Below, piece by piece: positions 16,029 to 25,000 of a DNA stretch of 64,000 nucleotides (position 1 is the stretch's first letter; each line of letters starts with the position of its first letter). Where the stretch lies: the NCBI GenBank assembly GCA_963788305.1, contig CAWBGK010000011.1, forward strand, positions 310,001 through 374,000. Reading direction: 5' to 3'. The position numbers and the translations under genes were made by a program. The notes under the pieces were generated by a model. It worked only from the letters and a program-made list of their open reading frames with translations. It was not told the DNA's origin and did no database searches. This DNA is from UTCFX2 sp963788305. Lineage in GTDB: Bacteria; Chloroflexota; Anaerolineae; Anaerolineales; UBA4823.

Positions 16029-17192
16029 TTAGTCCGGACTGGCAATCGACCTGACCAGATGGACTCCACCGGATTTTATGTAAACTCGCGCCACTCTGTC
16101 CAGGAGTGAAGTAGTGATCTCATAATTAATCGTCCCGGCAAGCGCGGCCACATCCTCGGCCCGGATCCGCTCTGATCCCTGCGCTCCAATCAGCACGACC
16201 ACATCATCCTGCTCTATATCCGGGATATCGCTCGCATCCACCACAAACTGGTCCATACAGACCCTCCCGATGATTGGGGCTCGCCTGCCGCGGATCAAGA
16301 CTGCACCTTGATTCGAGAGAATCCGATGGTATCCGTCCCCATAACCGACCGGGATCAAAGCGGCCAGCGTCGGCCTGCTGGCGATATACGTGCGGCTGTA
16401 GCTCACTCCTGCCCCTGGGGGCAGCATTCGCACCCGGCTCACGGTGCTTTTCAAAGTCAGCACCGGGTGGATCTCAAAAACTGGCGGCCATTCGCTCGAT
16501 GGGTCCAATCCGTACATCGCGATCCCCGGGCGGACGGCGTCAAAATGCGCTTCCCGCAGGCTCATGGTCGCCGCGCTGTTTGCAGCATGCACGATCGGAA
16601 ATTCAAATCCTGCCTGGCGCGCGGCTTCTCGGACATTTTGAAAGACTTCAAGCTGGGTGCACATTGGACTCTGGTCAGCCCAGTCGGCAGTCGCGAAATG
16701 AGTGAACAACCCTTCCATGGTGATCCCTTTAAATGCAGAGATCGCATTCAGGAACTCAATCGCTTCGTCGGGCATCACACCATAACGGCTCATCCCGCTG
16801 TCCACTTTGATATGGACGGGGGCGACTGCTCCGAGCGCCAGGGCGCGTTCGGAGAGGGCCTGGGCGAATTCGACGGTCATCAAGCTGGAAGTCAAATGGA
16901 AAGCGGCAATCATCTCCGCCCCATCAGGCGGCGTATAGCCCATCACCAGGATGGGGGCTTGAATACCGGCTTTCCGCAGCTCCACGCCCTCGATCGCGCG
17001 ATGGACCGCCAGCATTTCTGCGCCTGCTTCCAGCGCCGCCCGAGATACCTGAAGTGCGCCATGGCCGTAGGCGTTCGCTTTCACAACCGCGATCACTTTT
17101 ACCCGATCCCCCACGTGGCGCTTGAAGGCTCTTACGTTGTACGAGATCGCGTCCAGATCGATCTCTGCCCAGGTGACAATTCCATGCAGCAT
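16029..17192 (-). CDS. alr: Alanine racemase
   Basis: A PLP-dependent fold-type III racemase interconverting L- and D-alanine for peptidoglycan. The PLP-binding lysine is Lys38 in VVKANAYGHG. Other landmarks are VDSGMSRYGV, the HAANSAA region, and the catalytic tyrosine region GVSYSRTYIA from the second monomer. Length (387) is standard. It lies on the same strand as two liv operons but is separated from both: a 10-bp hairpin lies between its start and the second livF gene. It may handle D-alanine either for cell wall or from imported amino acids; the first is the default. Confidence 0.93.
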   Translation of the reverse strand: MLHGIVTWAEIDLDAISYNVRAFKRHVGDRVKVIAVVKANAYGHGALQVSRAALEAGAEMLAVHRAIEGVELRKAGIQAPILVMGYTPPDGAEMIAAFHLTSSLMTVEFAQALSERALALGAVAPVHIKVDSGMSRYGVMPDEAIEFLNAISAFKGITMEGLFTHFATADWADQSPMCTQLEVFQNVREAARQAGFEFPIVHAANSAATMSLREAHFDAVRPGIAMYGLDPSSEWPPVFEIHPVLTLKSTVSRVRMLPPGAGVSYSRTYIASRPTLAALIPVGYGDGYHRILSNQGAVLIRGRRAPIIGRVCMDQFVVDASDIPDIEQDDVVVLIGAQGSERIRAEDVAALAGTINYEITTSLLDRVARVYIKSGGVHLVRSIASPD

Positions 17193-17228
17193 AACTTTTT
17201 CACCTATCTTGTTGTAGATTCATAGATA

Positions 17229-17254
17229 GACAGCCGTCACATAGGACGGCTGTC
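17229..17254 (-). terminator. Hairpin after livF, operon B
   Basis: GACAGCCGTC (17229-17238) and GACGGCTGTC (17245-17254) are perfect 10-base arms with a 6-base loop, placed 20 bases after the livF stop and before the alr start codon. It likely ends the operon B transcript, although the downstream U-tract is poor. Confidence 0.6.
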
Positions 17255-17274
17255 CAGGATGTTTTGCAGCTCTC

Positions 17275-18000
17275 TTATGCTCCACCGAGGTATGCTTCCA
17301 TCACCTGCGGATTACCAAGGAGCTCTTTCCCAGTCCCGCTCAGCGTGATGGTTCCAGTCTCTAAAACGTACGCGCGCGATGCCACCCTCAGGGCCATGTT
17401 CGCGTTCTGCTCTACCAGAAGGATCGTTGTCCCACTTTGATTAATTTCTCGAAGGATCCGGAAAATCTCGCGCACCAGCACCGGAGCCAGCCCCATCGAG
17501 GGCTCGTCCAGCAGCATCATCTTGCCCCGGCTCATCAGCGCCCGCGCCACTGCGAGCATCTGTTGCTCCCCACCGGAGAGTGTACCTCCCAGCTGATTGA
17601 TCCTTTCTTTCAGCCGAGGGAATACAGCAAACACTTGCTCGTAATCGCGCTCGATTTCCGGCTTGTCTTTGCGCTGCCAGGTTGCCAGCTTCAAGTTTTC
17701 TCGGACGGTCAGGGTCCCAAAAATTCCCCGACCCTCCGGCACCTGTGCAATCCCCAGGGCAACGATCTGTGCTGCGTCAACGCCGTGCAAATCCTTCCCC
17801 TGGAATTTGATCGTTCCTTTATAAGGAATCACACCCGAAATTCCGCGCAAGGTGGACGATTTTCCAGCTCCATTGGAGCCAATCAGCGTGACGATCTCGC
17901 CTTCTTTGACTTCGAAGCTGATCCCCTTGACTGCCTTGATGTTCCCATAGGAGATGGTCAGGTCTTCCACTGCCAGTATCGTGCCGTTTCCCTGGCTCAC
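17275..18000 (-). CDS. livF: ABC transporter ATPase (LivF type), operon B
   Basis: A 241-residue ATPase with Walker A GSNGAGKSS, signature LSGGEQQMLAVARALM and Walker B MMLLDEPSMGLAP. The open frame continues upstream to 18183, but the GTG at 18000 (VSQGNGTILAVEDL) overlaps the livG stop as GTGA and gives family length; the upstream part is livG read in another frame. It is the last gene of operon B. Confidence 0.88.
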   Translation of the reverse strand: MSQGNGTILAVEDLTISYGNIKAVKGISFEVKEGEIVTLIGSNGAGKSSTLRGISGVIPYKGTIKFQGKDLHGVDAAQIVALGIAQVPEGRGIFGTLTVRENLKLATWQRKDKPEIERDYEQVFAVFPRLKERINQLGGTLSGGEQQMLAVARALMSRGKMMLLDEPSMGLAPVLVREIFRILREINQSGTTILLVEQNANMALRVASRAYVLETGTITLSGTGKELLGNPQVMEAYLGGA

Positions 18001-18764
18001 AGCTCGCCTCCTTCTCCCAGGTATGCTTCCAATACCTTTGGATTCTTCTGGATCTCCTCGGGAAGTCCTTCCGCGATCGTCGCACCGAAATCCAGCACTT
18101 TCAGCCGTTCGCAAATCCCCATCACAAGTCGCATCTGGTGCTCGATCAGGATGATGGTCAGGCTGAATTCTTTCCGGATCCACTGTATGAAGTCCATTAA
18201 AAGTCCGATCTCATTTGGGTTCATCCCAGCCGCCGGCTCGTCCAGCAGCAGCAGCTTCGGCCTGGTGGCCATCGCCCGGGCGATCTCCAGCCGCCGCTGC
18301 AGCCCATAGGGCAGGTTCTTTGATGTCTCTTCGGCGTAATCTTCCATCTTGAAGACTGCCAGCAGATCCATTGCGACACCGATATTCCGCTGCTCTTCTT
18401 TGATAAATCGTCCCATGTGCAGCATCGCTTCAACCGGGTTGTAGTTGGTCTGATTGTATCCAGCGATCCTCACGTTATCGATCACGCTCAGCTCTTTGAA
18501 CAGCCGAATGTTCTGGAAGGTGCGCGCGATTCCAAGGGCAGTGATCTCATTAGGCTTTTTTCCGACCAGCTCGACCTCCTTCAGGCAGATGCTGCCCTGG
18601 GTTGATTTATAAACGCCGGTGATCAAGTTGAAGATCGTCGTCTTGCCTGCACCGTTCGGGCCAATGATCCCAACAAGCTCTCCTTCTTCGATGTCGAGGT
18701 TGAAATCCTGGACCGCACATAGGCCGCCGAAATAATGCGTGACTTTCTTAGCTTGCAGGAGCAT
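17997..18764 (-). CDS. livG: ABC transporter ATPase (LivG type), operon B
   Basis: A 255-residue ATPase: Walker A GPNGAGKTT, GIARTFQNIRLFKELSVIDNVRIAG, subfamily signature QRRLEIARAMAT, Walker B LLLDEPAAGMNPNE, and a LivG tail GLPEEIQKNPKVLEAYLG. Its start lies inside the end of livM and its end overlaps livF, so three genes are tightly coupled. It is distinct in sequence from the operon A copy, meaning the two transporters are old paralogues rather than a recent duplication. Confidence 0.9.
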   Translation of the reverse strand: MLLQAKKVTHYFGGLCAVQDFNLDIEEGELVGIIGPNGAGKTTIFNLITGVYKSTQGSICLKEVELVGKKPNEITALGIARTFQNIRLFKELSVIDNVRIAGYNQTNYNPVEAMLHMGRFIKEEQRNIGVAMDLLAVFKMEDYAEETSKNLPYGLQRRLEIARAMATRPKLLLLDEPAAGMNPNEIGLLMDFIQWIRKEFSLTIILIEHQMRLVMGICERLKVLDFGATIAEGLPEEIQKNPKVLEAYLGEGGEL

Positions 18765-19803
18765 CGGGAGCCTCCTTCTTCTGCCGCCAGAGTTTCGCGG
18801 CCATCAGCTCGTAGCCGGGGATGAACCAGCGGAATTCACGCAGCCCCATGATGCCGCGCGGCCGATAGAGCATCAGGAAGATCAAAAGCAGCGGCATGAC
18901 CACGTAACGGTAGTAGCCCAGCGGCCGCAGCACCTCGAGCAGAACCGTAAAGATCGTTGCTCCCAGGATCGACCCGGCGATCGAGCCGATCCCACCCAGA
19001 TAGACCATGATCAGGATATCGGTCGATTTCAGGATATCAAACACCTTCGGGCTGATGAACTGCAGCAAGTGTGCAAAAAGCGCACCTGCCACTCCTGCAA
19101 AAAACGAGGAAAGCATGAACGCCAGCACCTTAGTCTGGCGGGTGTTAACGCTCATCAGATCGCTGGCAATTTCGTCCTCGCGGATGGACAGCACACCCCG
19201 GCCGAAGTTCGAAAAGACGAAGTTGCGGATCACCCAGATCGCGAGGACCGTCCAGAAGAACACCCACGGCAGTGTGGTCAGCTTGTCGATCCCCGGGATG
19301 CCGCGCGGGCCGCCGAATGCATCGATGTTTTCAATCACCGATTTGACGATCATATTGAAAGCTAGAGTCACAATTGCCAGATAATCGCCGCGGGTCTTAA
19401 AAGATGGAATTGCGACCAGCATGCCGATCAATGCAGCTCCAACTCCCGCCAGGAGCACTGTCAGCGGGAACATCCAGGGGCCAAGGCTAGTGGGGATCAC
19501 GTTCATCGTCAGCAAGGCGCTGATATACGCACCTACTGCCATAAAGCCTGCGTGTCCGACCGAGAACTCGCCCATGTATCCATTGATCAGGTTCAGGCTG
19601 ACCGTCAGGATGATATTGATCCCAATGTACATCACAATCAGCTGGATATATGGGTTTATCAGGTTGAATTGGGGGATTAAAAACGATAAAACGAAACCGA
19701 CCGCAATCAAGACGGGCAGCAGCCAGCGATTGCTCATCAGGGATTCCCACCCCGAGCTGAGGCGTTTACGCCAAGAAGTGAGTCTTTCGGATTGTGGGCT
19801 CAT
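18748..19803 (-). CDS. livM: ABC transporter permease (LivM type), operon B
   Basis: A 351-residue permease with multiple membrane helices. LivM landmarks include LNLINGYMGEFSVGHAGFMAVGAYISALLT and the cytoplasmic loop GVLSIREDEIASDLMSVNTRQTKVLAF, followed by the YLGGIGSIAGSILGA motif. It has a polar N-terminus of about 25 residues before the first helix and a C-terminal KLWRQKKEAPDAPAS tail. It overlaps livG by 17 bases and follows livH by three bases. Confidence 0.88.
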   Translation of the reverse strand: MSPQSERLTSWRKRLSSGWESLMSNRWLLPVLIAVGFVLSFLIPQFNLINPYIQLIVMYIGINIILTVSLNLINGYMGEFSVGHAGFMAVGAYISALLTMNVIPTSLGPWMFPLTVLLAGVGAALIGMLVAIPSFKTRGDYLAIVTLAFNMIVKSVIENIDAFGGPRGIPGIDKLTTLPWVFFWTVLAIWVIRNFVFSNFGRGVLSIREDEIASDLMSVNTRQTKVLAFMLSSFFAGVAGALFAHLLQFISPKVFDILKSTDILIMVYLGGIGSIAGSILGATIFTVLLEVLRPLGYYRYVVMPLLLIFLMLYRPRGIMGLREFRWFIPGYELMAAKLWRQKKEAPDAPAS

Positions 19804-19806
19804 TGT

Positions 19807-20683
19807 TCACACCTTCTGAGGGCGCGGCTTGCCCAGAATGCCATAAGGTCGGAAGATCAACAGGACCAGCAGCAGGGTGAACGCGACAAAATCCCGGTAG
19901 GTGGAGGGCATAAAAGCCGCAACCATGATCTCCACACCTCCAAGGATGAACCCTCCGATCATCGCCCCCCGGATGTTGCCGATTCCACCGACCACCGCTG
20001 CGATAAAGGCTTTCCAGCCAATCAGCACGCCCATGTAAGGATCGATCACTGGAAATGCCTGGCTGTACATCACCCCTGCTGCCGCCCCCAGTCCGGTCCC
20101 TAGGGCAAACGTAGCCGAGATCACAAGGTTAAAGAGGCACCCCCATCAACGGCACAATCGTCTTGTCCCACGAGATCGCCCGCATTGCCATCCCAACCAT
20201 CGTCCTGCGGACGATGAAATCTAACAACAGCATTAACCCAAGCGAGAGCAGGATGATGATCACCTGCAGCAGCGAAATCGTCACACCCCCTATGTTCCAG
20301 GTGATATTCGGGATCAGCATCGGCACTGCCTGCGGGTAAGGGAAAATCACCAGCATGACGCTTTCAAGCAAGATTCCAACCCCCAACGCGGTGATAACCG
20401 CAGAAACGCGCGGCGCCTGCCGCAGCGGGCGGTAAGCCAACCGCTCGATCACAACTCCCAGCATCGCCACTCCAAGCATCGAGAGAAGCAATGTCGGGAC
20501 AAATGGAAGCTTCAATACTGTTGCGATGATAAAACAAAAGAAAGCTCCAACCATGAACAGATCGCCGTGGGCGAAGTTGATCATGGTTAAGATGCCATAG
20601 ACCATCGTATAGCCGAGTGCAATCAGGGCATAGATACTCCCCAACTGCAGCGCATTCAAGGACTGCTGGAGAAAATAGGTCAT
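19807..20683 (-). CDS. livH: ABC transporter permease (LivH type), operon B (one frameshift)
   Basis: Two abutting frames together give a normal LivH. The first reads LQLGSIYALIALGYTMVYGILTMINFAHGDLFMVG to MGVPL; the second continues VISATFALGTGLGAAAGVMY through VGGIGNIRGAMIGGFILGGVE to the end. The shift lies near 20124-20130 in a CCCCC run on the plus strand, so a homopolymer length error is the simplest cause. If real, the permease would lack its C-terminal half and the transporter would be dead, unlikely given that the rest of the operon is intact. Confidence 0.82.
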
Positions 20684-20753
20684 AAGGCTGCCCTTTCGAT
20701 GTAATCCGATGAGCCCGGCATTTATCTTCTGGATATCAAAAAGGGAAATCTGC

Positions 20754-20831
20754 CGCCCCTGCTTGCTTCAAGCAGGGGCGCACTTGACTGGGGAACGAGC
20801 TGAGTCTGTCTTTCCTCATGTGCGCCCCTGC
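20754..20831. repeat. Overlapping GC-rich inverted repeats between livK and livH, operon B
   Basis: A perfect 12-bp hairpin (20754-20765 with 20769-20780, 3-base loop CTT) overlaps a second perfect 12-bp pairing (20772-20783 with 20820-20831). The arm GCAGGGGCGCAC can pair with only one partner at a time, so two alternative structures exist. The remainder of the 245-base gap between the two genes holds no coding sequence. This may be an attenuator or a small dispersed repeat. Confidence 0.6.
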
Positions 20832-20928
20832 GGGCTGAAGCAGGTTTGTTGAACAGCCAATTAATTCACTCAAACTGCTTCAAGACACCCTTTTTTGCCG
20901 GTCTCCAAAAAACCTGGATGTCATGAGT

Positions 20929-22101
20929 TTATGGATTGGCGTTTGCAAAAAACACAAACTTGTCGCCCTTCACCTGAAGGATCACCGCGCTCTTGATCGG
21001 ATCGCCAGATCCCTCCTGGAACTGCATATTCCCGGTGACGCCTTCGTAATTCGGGATTTTCGCAAGCGCATCGCGAACCGCCTGACGGTCCACTTTCCCC
21101 GCGCTTTGCAGCGCCTGCCAGAGCAGACCGAATGCATCGTAAGTCAGGGCAGCGACATCATCCGGGACGTTGCCATATTTTGCGTTATAGGCATCGATCA
21201 TCTTCTTGGCAACGGGTGAGGCATTATCAGCGGCGTAGTGGGTGCTGAAGTAGTAGCCCTCGCACTCCGCCCCGCAAAGCTTGATCAGTTCTGCGCTGCC
21301 CCAGGAGTCGCTGCCAATAAATGGGACTTCGATCCCCAGCCGGTGAGCCTGCTGAATTTGGAGCGGAACTTCGCTGTAGTAATTCGGCAGGAAAATTACG
21401 TCGGGCGCTGTATCCTTGATTTTTGTCAGCTGGGCAGTGAAATCCTTATCGCCGGTTGTGTAAGTCTCAAAGGCAACAATTGTTCCGCCATTTTCTTCAA
21501 AGGTTTGCTTGAAGAATTCGGCAATGCCCTTATTGTAGTCAGATGCTACATCATACAACACTGCCGCTTTTTTCGCGCCCAGGTTTTCCATCGCAAACTT
21601 TGCGACAACCCGGCCCTGGAATGGATCGATAAAGCAAGCCCGGAACACAAAAGATTTTGGCTCATTTGTCTTGGCATCCAGAGTGGTCTTCGGGTTGGTC
21701 GACCACGGCGAGATCAGGGAGACCTTCGAGCTTTCGGCAATCTCCGATGCCGGGATCGCGTAACGGCTGGCGTTCGGGCCGATGATCGCCACAACATTAT
21801 CCTGGGTGATCAGCTTCTGTGCAGAAGATGCTGATTGATCGGCCTTGCCCGCATTGTCCTCGATAACCAGCTCAATCTTATATTTCTTTCCCCCTACGTC
21901 CAGGCCGCCGGCGTCATTGATCTCTTGGACAGCCATTTCTGCAGCGTTCTTAAAAGATGCGCCCACAGCTGGAATGTCGCCGGTGAGCTCAGCAATCCCG
22001 CCTACTTTGATCACGTCTCCACCGCCAGCTCCACCGCCGCAGGAAGAAACCAGCAGAGCAATAGCCGTCAAGAGGCAGAAAAAGAACAATCCTTTCTTCA
22101 T
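20929..22101 (-). CDS. livK: ABC transporter substrate-binding lipoprotein (LivK type), operon B
   Basis: A 390-residue solute-binding lipoprotein. ATG 22101 is preceded by AAGGAGAGAG; the frame extends further upstream but this start gives a compact signal peptide MKKGLFFFCLLTAIALLVSSCGG with a lipobox Cys. The N-lobe begins DVIKVGGIAELTGDIPAVGASFKNAAEMAVQEINDAGG, typical of branched-chain amino-acid receptors. It is the first gene of operon B. It differs clearly from the operon A receptor, so different ligands are likely. Confidence 0.9.
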   Translation of the reverse strand: MKKGLFFFCLLTAIALLVSSCGGGAGGGDVIKVGGIAELTGDIPAVGASFKNAAEMAVQEINDAGGLDVGGKKYKIELVIEDNAGKADQSASSAQKLITQDNVVAIIGPNASRYAIPASEIAESSKVSLISPWSTNPKTTLDAKTNEPKSFVFRACFIDPFQGRVVAKFAMENLGAKKAAVLYDVASDYNKGIAEFFKQTFEENGGTIVAFETYTTGDKDFTAQLTKIKDTAPDVIFLPNYYSEVPLQIQQAHRLGIEVPFIGSDSWGSAELIKLCGAECEGYYFSTHYAADNASPVAKKMIDAYNAKYGNVPDDVAALTYDAFGLLWQALQSAGKVDRQAVRDALAKIPNYEGVTGNMQFQEGSGDPIKSAVILQVKGDKFVFFANANP

Positions 22102-22272
22102 AACTCTCTCCTTCTGGTAACACAAGTGAACTGATGGTTATTCAGCGAGCAGGTTAAACCATAAAAAATGGCAGTCAACCACCTCCCCTCTTGCGATCAC
22201 AGCACCAAAGGATTCTCCCCCAACTATTTCACCGCTCACCACAATTGAGATTAGGTGCCGGTTTGTAACCCT

Positions 22273-22301
22273 ATTCTGGCAAATTCTTGCCTTTCTGTCA
22301 A
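22273..22301 (-). promoter_or_regulatory. Predicted promoter of livK operon B with palindrome in the spacer
   Basis: On the minus strand TTGACA (22301-22296) is 17 bases from CAGAAT (22278-22273). A palindrome GGCAA-N4-TTGCC (22278-22291) lies in the spacer, where a repressor could bind. Both are sequence inferences. Confidence 0.5.
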
Positions 22302-22638
22302 TAGTTATTTCTCATGTTAATCTCATTACTTTTCTTAGGTGAGAGAATCCTTCGTTCCAGATATAAGAAAATCTTCTATACGGTACTCGTCCCTGCGATT
22401 CCAGAACCAGAAACCTAACAGCTGGAAGATCACCCCACCCCCATCTTGAACATGACAGGCAGCGTAAATGGCGCCGGACAGTCTGCCATCACCGTAAAGA
22501 GCACCGATTAATCGACGCATTCACCATGGGCTCTAACTGGCAGCCTATGCTTCGGTGTCGATCATATTATTCACCCAGGTTGGAATGAGGTCTTCATTTC
22601 CATGACGCTGAGCTCCCCAAAGACAAAGGTCTTTACGG
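22302..22638. other. Intergenic stretch without a supported gene
   Basis: Between the operon B promoter and the epimerase gene. A 61-codon minus-strand frame (22335-22520) reads MRRLIGALYGDGRLSGAIYAAC and could be a fragment of a small protein, but it has no ribosome site or recognised family. I do not call it a gene. Confidence 0.4.
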
Positions 22639-23049
22639 TCACTTCGGTAGCTCGTACAGCTCAACCATCACGCCGTTAGCGCTCTTGGGGTGGACGAACG
22701 CATAGCGCTTCCCCCCCAAACCGTTAAGGGGCAACTCGTTGATCAGTTGAATGCCTTTCTCTTTTAGACGAGCGAGCATCCCTTCAATATCATCGACTTC
22801 CAGGCAGATATGGTGCATACCGGGGCCGCGTTTTTCAAGGTAGCGCGCAAGACCGGAATCGTCCGTCGTCGGCTTCACCAGCTCCACCTCGCTGCCGCCA
22901 ATTGGCAGAAAAGCCACCATCGATTTTTCGGCCGGGACGTCCTCGACATGGCTCAGTTCCATGCCCAACCCATCCTGCCAGAATGCCAACGTCTTTTCCA
23001 GGTCATCGACCAATACTGCTACATGATCGATTCGAGTAATTTTTGCCAT
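22639..23049 (-). CDS. mce: Methylmalonyl-CoA epimerase
   Basis: A 136-residue vicinal-oxygen-chelate protein interconverting (R)- and (S)-methylmalonyl-CoA. Family marks are IDHVAVLVDDLEKTLAFWQDGLG at the start, the metal/substrate region ARYLEKRGPGMHHICLEVDDI, and VHPKSANGVMVELYELP at the end. His, His and Glu metal ligands are present in these motifs. It follows the mutase gene on the same strand, as is usual in propionate and branched-chain amino-acid catabolism, and fits the neighbouring amino-acid transporter. Confidence 0.93.
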   Translation of the reverse strand: MAKITRIDHVAVLVDDLEKTLAFWQDGLGMELSHVEDVPAEKSMVAFLPIGGSEVELVKPTTDDSGLARYLEKRGPGMHHICLEVDDIEGMLARLKEKGIQLINELPLNGLGGKRYAFVHPKSANGVMVELYELPK

Positions 23050-23075
23050 CTATCTCTCCAAAATATATTCCGATT

Positions 23076-23194
23076 GCTAAGAGTCATGTGCCATGTGTCA
23101 GAAGACAAGGTTCAGGGTTAATAACTTCACTTGACATGTGATGCTTAACACGTGATACGGGATCCGTGATACATGACACGTGAACCGTGACCCG
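23076..23194. repeat. Degenerate CACGTGATAC-like repeat region
   Basis: The gap between the mutase and epimerase genes contains several imperfect copies, in both orientations, of a short word like CACGTGATAC or CCGTGATACATG, with many embedded CATGTG/CACGTG palindromes. It is too short and irregular for CRISPR. It may be the remnant of a simple intergenic repeat family. Confidence 0.45.
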
Positions 23195-24851
23195 TCACAG
23201 CCACGCCGGAGGCTGGTATTCTCCCCACAGCTTGCGAAGCAGCCCGCAAATCTCGCCCAGCGTGATATCGCTTTCGACACATTCAATCAGAAGCGGCATC
23301 AGGTTTTCACTGCTGCGCGCAGATGTTTCAAGGCGCCCCAGGAGCTCACTCACTCTGGCGGAATCCCGCCGGGAGCGAAGCGAGCTCAACCGAGAGCGTT
23401 GGCCTTGCTCGATCGCAGGATCCACTTTCAACCGCTCAAGCTCGACATGTTCCTCCACCTGGAAGGAATTCACACCGACCACGATCTCTTCGCCGCGCTC
23501 CAGCGCCCGCTGATATGCATAAGCCGCGTTCTGGATCTCACCCTGAATATAGCCGCTCTCAATTGCAGCCAACGCGCCGCCCAGGTCATCGATTTTTTGA
23601 ATTAAAGCCTCTGCCCGGCTGTCAATCTCATCGGTAAGGTATTCCACAAAGTAGGATCCGGCCAGCGGGTCGATAACATCAGCCACGCCCGATTCATGCG
23701 CGATGATTTGCTGGGTGCGCAGCGCTACCCGTACGGCTCGCTCGGTCGGCAGCCAGAGCGCCTCGTCCATCGAATTGGTGTGCAGCGATTGCGTCCCGCC
23801 AAGCACAGCCGCAAGCGCCTGCAGCGTCACCCGGACTACGTTATTCTCCGGCTGCTGAGCGGTCAGGGTAGATCCGGCCGTCTGGGTATGGAAGCGCATC
23901 ATCCACGAGCGCGGGTCCTTCGCCCCAAACCGGCACGCGCATGATCCGCGCCCAAATCCGCCGGGCAGCCCGATATTTAGCAGCTTCTTCGAAGAAGTTG
24001 TTGTGGGCGTTGAAGAAAAACGAGAGCTGGCTGGCAAAGCCGTCCACATCCAGCCCGGCATCGAGCGCGGCCTGCACGTATGCGATCCCATCCGCCAGCG
24101 TGAACGCCACCTCCTGCACGGCTGTAGAGCCGGCCTCGCGGATGTGATAGCCAGAGATGCTGATCGTATTCCAGTGCGGGACCTCCGCCTGGCAGAAGCG
24201 AAATACATCCGTAATCAACCGCATCGACGGAGCCGGCGGGAAGATATACGTCCCACGGGCGATGTATTCCTTCAATATATCATTCTGGATCGTACCGCGC
24301 AGCACCCGCGCTTCCACACCTTGCCGGCGGGCGACTGCGATATACATCGCCAGCAGGATCGACGCTGGAGCATTGATCGTCATGCTGGTCGAGACCTTCC
24401 CGAGCGGGATTTCTTGGAACAGGATCGCCATATCTTCCAGGGACGAGATTGAAACGCCTACCTTTCCAACTTCTCCTCTCGAGATCGGGTCATCTGCATC
24501 ATAGCCAATTTGGGTCGGCAGGTCAAACGCCACAGAGAGACCAGTCTGCCCTTGTTCCAGCAAGTAGCGGTAGCGCTGGTTGGATTCCTCTGCAGTGGCA
24601 TAACCGGCATACTGGCGCATCGTCCAAAACCTTCCGCGGTACATGCTCGGCTGCACGCCCCGTGTGAACGGATATTCGCCCGGGAAACCCAGTTTTTCCA
24701 TGTATTCGGGGTCTGAGCCATCTGGAGTGAAGAGCCCCGGCAGCGGTATATCTGCCGAGGTCTTGAATTCGCGTTTGCGTTCCGGAAATTTCTTCACAAC
24801 TGGTTCAAGCATCTGCTCTTCCCAGCGTTTCTTTTCTTCCTCAAGGGTCAT
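23195..24851 (-). CDS. mcmA1: Methylmalonyl-CoA mutase catalytic (large) subunit, no B12 domain (one frameshift)
   Basis: About 552 residues of the TIM-barrel catalytic part. Landmarks: PGLFTPDG, PGEYPFTRGVQPSMYRGRFWTMRQYAG, the substrate region QGQTGLSVAFDLPTQIGYD, and, after a shift near 23930, FGAKDPRSWMMRFHTQTAGSTLTAQQPENNVVRVTLQALAA and the C-terminal GEICGLLRKLWGEYQPPAWL. The protein stops where the catalytic domain ends, so the cobalamin-binding domain must come from a separate gene, as in archaea and several bacteria; none is in the window. The shift is a likely indel error. With Mce it converts propionyl-CoA-derived methylmalonyl-CoA to succinyl-CoA. Confidence 0.9.
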
Positions 24852-25000
24852 TGGGACCTCTCAGTTTATATTTTGGGTGTTATGACCGGAGTATAACTTA
24901 ACTCTCAGGATTTACAGAACATCTTAATCCTTTATGGTAAACTTTCGCGAAGATCGTCCCAGACCATCAACATCAACCATCAATCGGACCAGGTATATCA

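Noticed and set aside
19807..20683. Two small overlapping permease genes
   Set aside because: Together they make one standard LivH with the break at a C-run.
22335..22520. 61-codon minus-strand gene between the livK promoter and mce
   Set aside because: No ribosome site or family; reads only partly protein-like.
23076..23194. CRISPR array
   Set aside because: Units are about 10 bases, imperfect and without regular spacers, and no cas genes are present.
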